34,304 nucleotides of DNA. It comes from an uncultured Collinsella sp. Its GTDB lineage: Bacteria; Actinomycetota; Coriobacteriia; Coriobacteriales; Coriobacteriaceae. Numbering within the stretch: the first letter of the stretch is position 1; each line of letters opens with the position of its first letter. Of the stretch, positions 7,308 through 15,073 are shown one piece after another. The notes under the pieces are model-generated. The model saw only the letters and a list, made by a program, of their open reading frames with translations, was not told the origin of the DNA and made no database searches. The position numbers and the translations under genes are program-made. The DNA lies in contig CABVDJ010000025.1 in NCBI GenBank assembly GCA_902497025.1, positions 1 through 34,304 on the forward strand. Direction: 5' to 3'.

Positions 7308-9377
7308 ATGTCTTCCCAGATGACGGTTATTATCGCCGGTATCGTGCTGGTTGTGGCCATCGTGGTCGCACTGGTCATCATGCGTCGCGGCGATTCTCGT
7401 TTTACCTACGATACGCAGCATGGGACGGCCCCGCGCGCCACCGAGGGCGAGGGCAATACCGCGGCGACCGCCTTTAAGGGCCGCTTCTCCATCCTCACCA
7501 CGGGTGTGGGCGCGATGTTCGCGGCGCTTGCCGTCAAGCTGTGGGGCATGCAGATGGTCTCGTCGGACTATTACGAAAAGCAGGCTAATAGCAATCAGAC
7601 GCGCACCGTTACCACACCCGCTGTGCGCGGCCGCATCCTCGACCGCAATGGCGTGGCGCTTGTCCAGAACCGTCCCTCACTTGCTGTCGTGGCCTACCGC
7701 GACCTTGCCGAGGATGAGGTTCTGGTTCGCCATCTTGCCAACGTGCTCGGTATGCCCTACGTGGCGGTGCTGCGCAATATTCAGGACAATTCCGAGGGCG
7801 CTCAGAGCCTGCATACCATCGCGACGGACGTCCGTCGCTCCACGGTTGCCTATATTCAGGAGCACGCCGGCGAGTTCCCGGGCGTCAAGATTGCCGAGCG
7901 TACCGAGCGCCAGTATCCATATGGCGAGACGGCATGCCATATCTTGGGCTATACCGGCACCATTACCTCCGAGCAGCTCGAGGCCCAGAATAAGAAAACC
8001 TCTGGTGATGATGATGCTTCTGCTGGCCGGATTACGTACCAGTCGGGCGATATCGTGGGCCAGGCGGGTGTTGAGAGCTACTACGAAAACCTGCTGCAGG
8101 GTATTCGTGGCGAGCAGACCGTCAAGGTCGATGCCTCGGGCAATGTGACCGGTCAGGCCGGCGCCGTGCCCGCCAAGGCCGGCTCCGACATTAAGCTCAC
8201 GCTCGACCTTAAGATCCAACAGGCCTGTGAGACGGCGCTGGCGAGCGCCATCGAGCTTGCCAAGACCACTGGCTACAGCAATGCCGGCAACGGCGCTGTG
8301 GTGTGTCTCGATCCCAACAATGGCGAGATCCTGGGCATGGCGAGCGAGCCCAAGTTCGATCCGTCCGTCTTTATCGGCGGCGTCTCAAATGACGTGTGGA
8401 CCGAGCTCAATGATGACAAGGGTTCGCACCCGCTGCTCAACCGCGCCATTAGCGGACAGTACATGTCGGCCTCGACCATCAAGCCGCTTTCGGCACTGGC
8501 CGGTCTTGAGTTTGGAACCTACACTTCAACACAGACAACCAACTGCACGGGCTATTGGACGGGCTTGGGCAAGGCTTGGGGCAAGCGCTGCTGGTTGACG
8601 TCTGGCCACGGCACCATGACGCTGCAGTCGGGTATCGCCAACTCGTGCGACCCCGTCTTCTACGACATGGGCAAGGCGTTCTTTTATGACGAGCAACATT
8701 CCGAGGGCCTGCAGGAGATCTTTCGTCGCTGGGGCTTAGGCAAGACCTGCGGTATCGATCTGCCGAGTGAGGGCGCGGGCCGTATTCCCGATGCCGAGTG
8801 GAAGGAGTCGTACTTCACCGACGCCTCTGCCGAGGACCGCAAGTGGAATGCCGGCGATATGACCAACATTGCCATCGGCCAGGGCGACATTCTGGTAACG
8901 CCCCTGCAGATGGCGTGCGCCTACATGGGCCTTGCCAACGGCGGCAAGCAGTACGTGCCTCACGTGTTTTTGTCTGCCGTGTCGCGCGATGGCGACGGCG
9001 ATGCCTATAAGTACAACGGCAAGGGCAAGAAGAAGCGCCTGGAGGCCAAGATCAACAGCGATTCGGATTTGACTCTTGTTCGCAACGGCATGCACGACGT
9101 GATATACACGGCATCGACGTCCCTGGCGGCTCACTTTGGCACCCTGACGCCGCAGGTATACGGCAAGTCGGGCACGGGCGAGAAAAGCGGGGAGGACGAA
9201 TACGCGTGGTTTTGCGCCTATGCGCCGGCCGATGATCCCAAGTATGTCATCGCTACTGTCCTGGAGCAGGGCGGCGGTGGCTCAGATACCGCGATGCATG
9301 TCGTGCGCGACGTGCTCGGCGTGATTTATGACGAGCCCGATACCTCTTCGGCCTCGGGCGATTCTTCGGTTCGATAG
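7308..9377 (+). CDS. mrdA: Penicillin-binding protein 2, elongation-specific transpeptidase
   Basis: This class B PBP cross-links new peptidoglycan during elongation and works with the RodA glycosyltransferase encoded next to it. The 689-residue product has the PBP dimerisation domain from TPAVRGRILDRNG (about 103-115) and a transpeptidase domain with all three active-site motifs: STIK with nucleophile Ser389 and Lys392, SCD at 446-448 (the SxD form known in PBP2), and KSGTG from 620. Its unusual point is the N-terminus, which has two hydrophobic stretches (about 6-24 and 61-80) separated by a charged linker, where PBP2 normally has a single membrane anchor. The ATG at 7308 follows GGGGAGG. 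The stop is nine bases before rodA, so the genes are very likely translationally linked. Confidence 0.95.
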   Translation: MSSQMTVIIAGIVLVVAIVVALVIMRRGDSRFTYDTQHGTAPRATEGEGNTAATAFKGRFSILTTGVGAMFAALAVKLWGMQMVSSDYYEKQANSNQTRTVTTPAVRGRILDRNGVALVQNRPSLAVVAYRDLAEDEVLVRHLANVLGMPYVAVLRNIQDNSEGAQSLHTIATDVRRSTVAYIQEHAGEFPGVKIAERTERQYPYGETACHILGYTGTITSEQLEAQNKKTSGDDDASAGRITYQSGDIVGQAGVESYYENLLQGIRGEQTVKVDASGNVTGQAGAVPAKAGSDIKLTLDLKIQQACETALASAIELAKTTGYSNAGNGAVVCLDPNNGEILGMASEPKFDPSVFIGGVSNDVWTELNDDKGSHPLLNRAISGQYMSASTIKPLSALAGLEFGTYTSTQTTNCTGYWTGLGKAWGKRCWLTSGHGTMTLQSGIANSCDPVFYDMGKAFFYDEQHSEGLQEIFRRWGLGKTCGIDLPSEGAGRIPDAEWKESYFTDASAEDRKWNAGDMTNIAIGQGDILVTPLQMACAYMGLANGGKQYVPHVFLSAVSRDGDGDAYKYNGKGKKKRLEAKINSDSDLTLVRNGMHDVIYTASTSLAAHFGTLTPQVYGKSGTGEKSGEDEYAWFCAYAPADDPKYVIATVLEQGGGGSDTAMHVVRDVLGVIYDEPDTSSASGDSSVR

Positions 9378-9386
9378 GAGGTTGCG

Positions 9387-10613
9387 ATGGATTTTTCTCC
9401 GGCGGATCTGTTCCGTTCAACCAAGACCGGCTCTCGCAGCAGCCTGGACCGCGTCAACAAGCAACTTTCGGCCTCGCGCGGCACGTTTCGCCAAAAGGTG
9501 CATATCGGTGTGCTCGTGGCTACAGTGGCGCTCGTCGCCTACGGTGCCATCATTATCTGGTCGGCTTCGCAGTTTAAGGCCGATGCTTCGTTCTCACGTC
9601 ATCTGCTGGGAATTGGTATCGGGGCGGTGCTGGCGGTGCTGGTCTGGCGTACCGACCTGCGCGGTATTTCCAACTTCTCGACGGCGTTGCTCGTCATCGA
9701 TCTGATCGTTATCTTCTCGCCCAAGATTCCGGGTCTGTCCTATACGGGCGGTCTGGGCATGACGGGCTGGATCAAGATTCCCGGTATCGGCTTGACATTC
9801 CAGCCGGTTGAGCTTGCCAAGCTCATCACCATCTTCTTTATTGCCACGCTTGGCTCGCAGTATAACGGCCGCATCGATACCGTTCGCGACTACGTCAAGC
9901 TCTGCGGCATGCTGTCCATTCCGTTTTTGGCCGTCGTTGCCATGGGCGACCTGGGCTCAGGCCTGGTCGTGCTGGTCTCGGGCGCTATTGTCATCTGCAT
10001 GAGCGGTGCACGCCGCGAATGGGTGCTGTCGACCCTGGCCCTGCTCGTGGGCCTGGTGGCCCTCGTCCTGGCGCTCGATTCGGTCTTTGATTCGTTGCTC
10101 GGCCACGATGTGCTCATCAAGCAGTATCAGATGAACCGCCTGACGGTCTTTATCGACCCCGATAATGCCGATTCGGACGATGCCTACAACCTGCAGCAGT
10201 CGCTTATCGCCGTTGGCTCGGGCGGCTTCTTTGGTAAGGGCTTGGGCCATGCGACGCAGTCGGCCGGCGGCTTTCTGCCTGAGTTCCACACCGACTTCGT
10301 CTTCGCCTTCCTGTCCGAGACCTTTGGCTTTTGCGGTTCCTTTTTGCTCCTGTGCCTCTACGTGCTGCTGATCTTTTCGACGATTCGCGTCGCCTTTAAG
10401 TGTGAGTCGCTGTTCTTGCGTCTTTCGTGTGTGGGCATCGTTGGCATGTGGGCGTTCCAGACCTTCGAAAACATCGGCATGTGCATCGGCATGATGCCGA
10501 TTACCGGTATTCCGCTACCGTTTATTAGCTTCGGTTCTTCTTCGATGATGATTCAGCTGCTGACGGTGGGTATCGTACAATCCATATGGCGGCATCGTTC
10601 GGGCGCCGCGTAA
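9387..10613 (+). CDS. rodA: RodA, SEDS-family peptidoglycan glycosyltransferase
   Basis: RodA polymerises lipid II glycan strands for lateral wall growth, in complex with PBP2. The 408-residue product has a cytoplasmic N-terminus of about 38 residues and about ten membrane helices. SEDS signatures are visible: FQPVELAKL (139-146), the outer loop PEFHTDFVFA with the catalytic Asp at residue 303, and the C-terminal PITGIPLPFISFGSSSM (371-387). The ATG at 9387 lies behind AGGAGG, which overlaps the end of the PBP2 gene. FtsW is the alternative within the family, but being next to mreBCD and PBP2 makes RodA the better call. Confidence 0.94.
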   Translation: MDFSPADLFRSTKTGSRSSLDRVNKQLSASRGTFRQKVHIGVLVATVALVAYGAIIIWSASQFKADASFSRHLLGIGIGAVLAVLVWRTDLRGISNFSTALLVIDLIVIFSPKIPGLSYTGGLGMTGWIKIPGIGLTFQPVELAKLITIFFIATLGSQYNGRIDTVRDYVKLCGMLSIPFLAVVAMGDLGSGLVVLVSGAIVICMSGARREWVLSTLALLVGLVALVLALDSVFDSLLGHDVLIKQYQMNRLTVFIDPDNADSDDAYNLQQSLIAVGSGGFFGKGLGHATQSAGGFLPEFHTDFVFAFLSETFGFCGSFLLLCLYVLLIFSTIRVAFKCESLFLRLSCVGIVGMWAFQTFENIGMCIGMMPITGIPLPFISFGSSSMMIQLLTVGIVQSIWRHRSGAA

Positions 10614-10631
10614 CCGCTGGAGGGGTTTGCT

Positions 10632-11561
10632 ATGAAAATTCCCGTAGATAAGCTGACCCGCGCTTTTAAGATGGGCGCGTCCGTTAAGAAGGATTCCGAT
10701 ACGCCGGTGCGCGTCTCGGTCTATCTTGATTCGTCCGCCTCGCGCTTTCTGGCCGAGACGGTGCGTGACGCCTTTGTGCCGCAGACGACCTCGGGCATTG
10801 TGCGCGTCGAACGTCTGGGGGAGGAGCGAATTGCTCCAAAGACCGATACCGATGTGGTGCTGGTGCTCTCGTGTGGTTCCGACCGCTTGGAGAGTGCCGT
10901 GCAGGAGCTCGTGATCGCCGGCGCACCCGTGTGCGTGCTTGCCGAGTCTGCTGTGGAGGTGCCGTTTATCGAGGAGTCCACGCCCATGCTCGGCGTGGTA
11001 GCGGCAACCGATAAGACGTATCTGCTCGAGACGCTTGCCCGCTGGATTCTCGATCGCACCGAAAAGGAAACGGCTTTTGCGGCGAACTTTGCCTTCATGC
11101 GCATCGCGGCGGCCAATCGAATCATCACCTCGTGCGCGCTCACCAATATGGCGACCGGTGCGCTGGTGTTTTTGCCGGGCGCCGATTATCCCGTTATGGC
11201 GCTGGCGCAGGTGGGCATGCTCTTTGAGCTCGCTGCCGTCTTTGGACGCGGCATTAAGCCTGAGCGCGGCTACGAGGTCGCGGGTGTGCTTGCCGGCGGT
11301 CTTGTGATCCGCGCGGTCACCCGCGCGCTCGTTAAGCAGACGCCGCATATTGGGTTTGCCGTCAAGGCGCTCACTGCTGCCGCGGGCACCTATGGCATGG
11401 GCCGTGCGCTCGTTTCGCTCTACGAGCGCGATGTCGACTACAGCCGTGCCAACGAGGTGGTCACTGCCACGTTCTCCCGCGTTCGCGATCTGGTGACCAC
11501 GGTCGCGGGCGCTACCCGTCCTATGGCGTCCTACGAGGACGCATCCGATCTCGCTGCTTAG
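10632..11561 (+). CDS. DUF697-like membrane-associated protein in the mre operon, no P-loop
   Basis: The ATG at 10632 lies behind GGAGGGG, 18 bases after rodA, and the stop overlaps the ribosome site of the radical SAM gene, so it belongs to the same transcript. Residues 25-140 alternate beta and alpha elements in a Rossmann-like pattern (VRVSVYLD, VVLVLSCGS, APVCVLAES), but no Walker A motif is present. Residues 158-270 look like the DUF697 domain that follows the GTPase domain in YcjF-like and Era-like proteins: LPGADYPVMALAQVGML, an amphipathic helix, AGVLAGGLVIRAVTRALVKQTP, then a Gly/Ala-rich helix. The 309-residue protein may therefore descend from a DUF697 GTPase that lost nucleotide binding. 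Position suggests a role in envelope growth. The domain call is from memory of the pattern; no function is established. Confidence 0.75.
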   Translation: MKIPVDKLTRAFKMGASVKKDSDTPVRVSVYLDSSASRFLAETVRDAFVPQTTSGIVRVERLGEERIAPKTDTDVVLVLSCGSDRLESAVQELVIAGAPVCVLAESAVEVPFIEESTPMLGVVAATDKTYLLETLARWILDRTEKETAFAANFAFMRIAAANRIITSCALTNMATGALVFLPGADYPVMALAQVGMLFELAAVFGRGIKPERGYEVAGVLAGGLVIRAVTRALVKQTPHIGFAVKALTAAAGTYGMGRALVSLYERDVDYSRANEVVTATFSRVRDLVTTVAGATRPMASYEDASDLAA

Positions 11562-11571
11562 GGGTTTTCCG

Positions 11572-13447
11572 TTGCGCGTTCCGTATCAAGACTGTTTTCA
11601 TTTAATTGAGCCGCTGCTCGCCAAGGTCGAAAAGCCGAGTCGCTATATCGATCACGAGTGGGGCACGCTTTCAAAGGCCGATGCCGACTACCGTTGCTGC
11701 CTGATCTATCCGGATGTGTACGAGGTTGGTTTGCCCAACCAGGGCATCGCCATCCTCTACAACATCCTTAACCAGGCCGAGGGCATCTCCTGCGAGCGTG
11801 GCTATGTGCCGTGGCCCGATATGGGTGACGCCATGCGCGAGGCGGGTATTCCCCTGCTGTCGCTCGAAGGCGCTGCCCCCGTCGCTTCGTTTGATATTGT
11901 CGGCCTGCATGTGCCGCACGAGATGGCGGTGACGAACTTCCTCGAGGCTCTCGACCTCGCTGGCATTCCGCTGTTGGCGGCCGACCGAGGCGAAGACGAC
12001 CCCATCATCATCGCCGGCGGTCCCTCGGTGTACAACCCCGAGCCGTACGCGGCCTTCTTCGATGCCATCCTCATCGGCGAGGGCGAGGAATCGCTGCTCG
12101 AGACCTGCCAGCTGCATCGCCGCCTGCGCGACGAAGGAGTCCCGCGCGCGCAGATTGTTGAGCAGCTTGCATCCATTGCCGGCAACTACGTGCCGTCGCT
12201 CTATGAGGTGCGCCATGACGAGCCCTGCTCGCCGCATGGCTACACCGTGCCGCGTGAGGGCAAGGATGCTCCAGCCGTGGTCTACAAGCGCGTCGTCGAG
12301 GACTTTGGTGCCGCGAATCCGCTGTCGCAGTCGTGCGTGCCCTATGCGCAGCTGGTTCACGACCGCCTGTCTATCGAGATCCTGCGCGGCTGCGCCCGCG
12401 GCTGTCGTTTTTGCCAGGCCGGCATGACGTATCGCCCGGTGCGCGAGCGCTCGGCCGACCAGATCGTCTCGTCGGTGATTCAGGGTCTGGAAAAGACCGG
12501 CTATGACGAGGTGTCGCTGACCTCGCTCTCCACGACCGACCACTCCTGCATTCGCGACGTTCTCGGCAGGCTCAACCGTCGCCTGGAGGATACGGGTATT
12601 CGCGTGTCTATTCCGTCGCAGCGCCTGGATTCGTTTGGCGTGGATATGGCCGAGTCGGTCGCCGGCGAAAAGAAGGGCGGCCTGACGTTTGCGCCCGAGG
12701 CCGGCAGCCAGCGCATGCGCGACATCATTAACAAGAACGTGACCGAGGAGGACCTGGACCGTGCGGCCAAGGCGGCCTTCGAGGCCGGCTGGAACCGCAT
12801 GAAGCTCTACTTTATGATGGGCCTTCCCGGCGAGCGCGACGAGGACATCGTGGCCATCGCCAATCTGGCCGATCACGTGCTGGAGCTCGGTCGTTCTGTG
12901 GTGCCCAAGGCTCGTCGGCTCGATCTCGGTGTCCATCTCGGTTTCGGTCTTTATCCCAAAGGCTGCCACGCCGTTCCAGTGGTGCCCGCAGCTCGACTAC
13001 GACGATGTCAAGCGTCGCCAGAAGCTGCTTATCACGAGCGTTCGCAACCGTGCCGTCCGCGTGCATTACCACGATGCCGAGACCTCGCTCATCGAGGCCG
13101 CGCTGTCCCGCGCCGGTCGTGACATGACTCCCGTCATCATTGATGCTTGGCGCTCGGGGTCTCGCTTTGACGCCTGGGTAGAGCATTTCTCGCTCGATAA
13201 CTGGAAAGAGGCTGCTGCCAAAAACGGCATCGACCTCAATGAGCTCGTGCACCTGCCCTACGAGTTGGACTGGCGTCTGCCGTGGGAACATGTGAGCCCC
13301 GGCTGCACGCGCGGCTTCCTCGAGCGCGAGTACCGTCGCTCGCTCGAGGGTGTCACGACTCCCGACTGCACCCGCACGTCGTGCACCGGCTGCGGAATCT
13401 GCCCCACGCTCCACGCCAAGAATGTATTGATGGGTGATCGCGCATGA
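11572..13447 (+). pseudogene. TIGR03960-type radical SAM protein, interrupted by a +1 frameshift
   Basis: The frame opened by the TTG at 11572 (behind TAGGGG) encodes an N-terminal domain of the B12-binding-like type, then the radical SAM core with the iron-sulfur motif CARGCRFC (Cys274, Cys278, Cys281), and continues normally to about 12915. Beyond that, the original frame gives Arg/Pro-rich nonsense ending at 13122. The family sequence resumes one base later in the next frame (SVFIPKAATPFQW from about 12941) and runs to 13447. That second part holds a Cys cluster, C-x4-C-x2-C-x2-C (codons at 13367, 13382, 13391, 13400), which the shifted product would lose. The family is an uncharacterised radical SAM group that pairs with DUF2344, encoded next with an ATGA overlap. 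The break could be a real mutation or an assembly error. Confidence 0.85.
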
Positions 13448-14256
13448 GTGAGCGCCTGACCGACAACCCCACGCTCTTTAGGCTTCGTGTTCGCTATGGC
13501 AAGCGCGATCGCCTTAAGTACCTGGGCCATCTCGAAGTAATCCATACCATTGAGCGCATCGTGCGCCGTGCGGGACTTCCCTATGCCGTCACGCAGGGTT
13601 TCTCTCCGCACATGCGCGTGGGCTTCTCTTCGGCGCTACCGGTGGGTACGTCGTCGACCTGCGAGTGGTATGACCTGTTTATGACCGAGTTCGTGGCGAT
13701 CGACGAGGCGTTTGGGCGTCTGGCTGCGGCGTCTCCGGCCGATCTGGCGCCCATCGAGGCGGCGTACATCGACGTGCGCACGCCGGCGTTGACGGCGCAA
13801 CTCACGCGTCTGTCGTATCGCATCGACCTGCACTTGGATCCCGAGGCGCCCGTAAGCGCCGACGAGGTGCGTCGTGCGATCGACACGCTGCGCGCGGACC
13901 ATGGCATCGACTACGCGCGCGGCAAAAAGAGCAAGCGCTTGGATTTGGATCACACGCTCGTGGGCTATGAGCTCACGGCGGGGGAGCGCCCGGACCATCT
14001 GGTGCTCATGCTCGACACCCATGCCGACAATGAGGGCTCCATGCGTCCGGAAATTTTGCTTTCCGCTGCTGATGTTTTGTTGCAGGGCTTGACCCCGGGC
14101 GTGGATGCACCTATTGTTTCCACCGGTATGCAAGACCTCGTGACCATCTGCTCCTACGATGTCGAGCGTCAGAATCAAGCATGCGAGGACGACGAGGGCC
14201 GACTCGTCAGCCCCATACCTGTGCGAACTTGTGGATTTGCTCCACATACTCGTTGA
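13444..14256 (+). CDS. DUF2344 (TIGR03936) radical SAM-linked protein
   Basis: The 270-residue product begins with the conserved block seen in proteins linked to radical SAM enzymes: FRLRVRYGKRDRLKYLGHLE, then RRAGLPYAVTQGFSPHMRVGF and SSALPVGTSSTCEWYDL. In other bacteria this domain is either fused to, or encoded directly after, a TIGR03960-type radical SAM protein, and it lies upstream of rplU. Both contexts hold here: the ATG at 13444 overlaps the upstream stop in ATGA form, and rplU follows. The biochemical role is not established; proximity to ribosomal protein genes makes RNA modification a reasonable guess and no more. The promoter for rplU overlaps its last codons. Confidence 0.9.
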   Translation: MSERLTDNPTLFRLRVRYGKRDRLKYLGHLEVIHTIERIVRRAGLPYAVTQGFSPHMRVGFSSALPVGTSSTCEWYDLFMTEFVAIDEAFGRLAAASPADLAPIEAAYIDVRTPALTAQLTRLSYRIDLHLDPEAPVSADEVRRAIDTLRADHGIDYARGKKSKRLDLDHTLVGYELTAGERPDHLVLMLDTHADNEGSMRPEILLSAADVLLQGLTPGVDAPIVSTGMQDLVTICSYDVERQNQACEDDEGRLVSPIPVRTCGFAPHTR

Positions 14257-14281
14257 CGGGGGTATTATCGCCTGCTACTAT
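14253..14281 (+). promoter_or_regulatory. Promoter for rplU-rpmA-obgE operon
   Basis: TTGACG (14253-14258), a 17-base spacer and TACTAT (14276-14281) form a good sigma-70-type promoter about 43 bases before the rplU start. The -35 element overlaps the stop codon of the DUF2344 gene. Confidence 0.65.
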
Positions 14282-14323
14282 ATTCGGCTGTTGCACTAAC
14301 TGATGCATGAAGGGCAAGTAAAC

Positions 14324-14698
14324 ATGTACGCAATCGTTAACACGGGCGGCAAGCAGTACAAGGTCGCCACCGACGATGTCATCACCGTCGAGAAGATCGA
14401 GGGCAATGAGGGCGACAAGGTCACTCTGCCGGTCATCTTCCTCAACGATGGTAAGAAGATCGTCACCGATCCCGACAAGCTGGCCAAGGCCAAGGTTACC
14501 GCTCAGATCGTTGAGCAGTTCAAGGGCGAGAAGCAGCTGGTCTTCAAGTTCCACAAGCGTAAGCGCTATCGTCGTCTGAAGGGTCACCGTCAGCAGCTCA
14601 CCAAGCTGAAGATCGTGAAGGTCCAGGCTACGTCCCGCGCCAAGAAGGCTGTCAAGGCAGAGGCCGAGGCTGTTGCCGAGGCTCCCGTCGCCGAGTAG
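14324..14698 (+). CDS. rplU: 50S ribosomal protein L21
   Basis: L21 binds 23S rRNA in the large subunit. The start is ATG 14324, giving the standard N-terminus MYAIVNTGGKQYKV with AAGGGC upstream; an in-frame ATG at 14303 would add seven atypical residues. The core (1-104) contains the conserved FKFHKRKRYRRLKGHRQ segment. The protein is 124 residues, longer than the usual 102-105, because of a C-terminal tail of about 20 residues rich in Ala, Glu and Lys. rpmA follows after 33 bases, as in most bacteria, with no Prp protease gene between them. Confidence 0.97.
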   Translation: MYAIVNTGGKQYKVATDDVITVEKIEGNEGDKVTLPVIFLNDGKKIVTDPDKLAKAKVTAQIVEQFKGEKQLVFKFHKRKRYRRLKGHRQQLTKLKIVKVQATSRAKKAVKAEAEAVAEAPVAE

Positions 14699-14731
14699 AT
14701 TACACTCGTAACGAAAGAGTAGGTATACACA

Positions 14732-14989
14732 ATGGCACACAAAAAAGGACTCGGTTCCTCCCGTAATGGCCGTGACTCCCGCGGTCAGCGCCTTGGCACG
14801 AAGCGCTATGCCGGCCAGACGGTAACCACGGGCACGATTCTCGTCCGTCAGCACGGTACTCACATCCACCCGGGTGAGAACGTTGGCCGTGGCAAGGACG
14901 ACACGCTGTTCGCGCTGGTCGACGGTACCGTTGAGTTCCACAAGGGTATCAAGCACAGGGTCAGCGTACGCCCGCTCGCGAACGCGTAA
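14732..14989 (+). CDS. rpmA: 50S ribosomal protein L27
   Basis: L27 sits near the peptidyl transferase centre; its N-terminus reaches toward the tRNA acceptor ends. The 85-residue product starts MAHKKGLGSSRNGRDSRG, the normal mature form, so the cleavable N-terminal extension seen in Firmicutes is absent. This agrees with the lack of a prp gene between rplU and rpmA. AGTAGG lies upstream of the ATG. A terminator-like hairpin follows at 15015. Confidence 0.97.
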   Translation: MAHKKGLGSSRNGRDSRGQRLGTKRYAGQTVTTGTILVRQHGTHIHPGENVGRGKDDTLFALVDGTVEFHKGIKHRVSVRPLANA

Positions 14990-15014
14990 TTCACCCTTCA
15001 TAGAGCACATATGT

Positions 15015-15057
15015 GGGAGGCACTTGAGTTTTAGGATTCAAGGGTCTCCCTCTTTTT
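15015..15057 (+). terminator. Terminator or attenuator between rpmA and obgE
   Basis: GGGAGGCACTTGA (15015-15027) pairs with TCAAGGGTCTCCC (15038-15050) with one mismatch and one G-U pair, then CTTTTT follows. This is a classic Rho-independent shape, but obgE starts only 17 bases later with no separate promoter visible. It probably reduces, rather than stops, transcription into obgE. Confidence 0.75.
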
Positions 15058-15073
15058 GTAGGAGGCGATTCTG

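Noticed and set aside
12900..12945. Programmed +1 frameshift in the radical SAM gene
   Set aside because: I see no slippery codon, no in-frame stop at the shift point and no stimulatory structure; the family is not known to use recoding. Mutation or assembly error is simpler.
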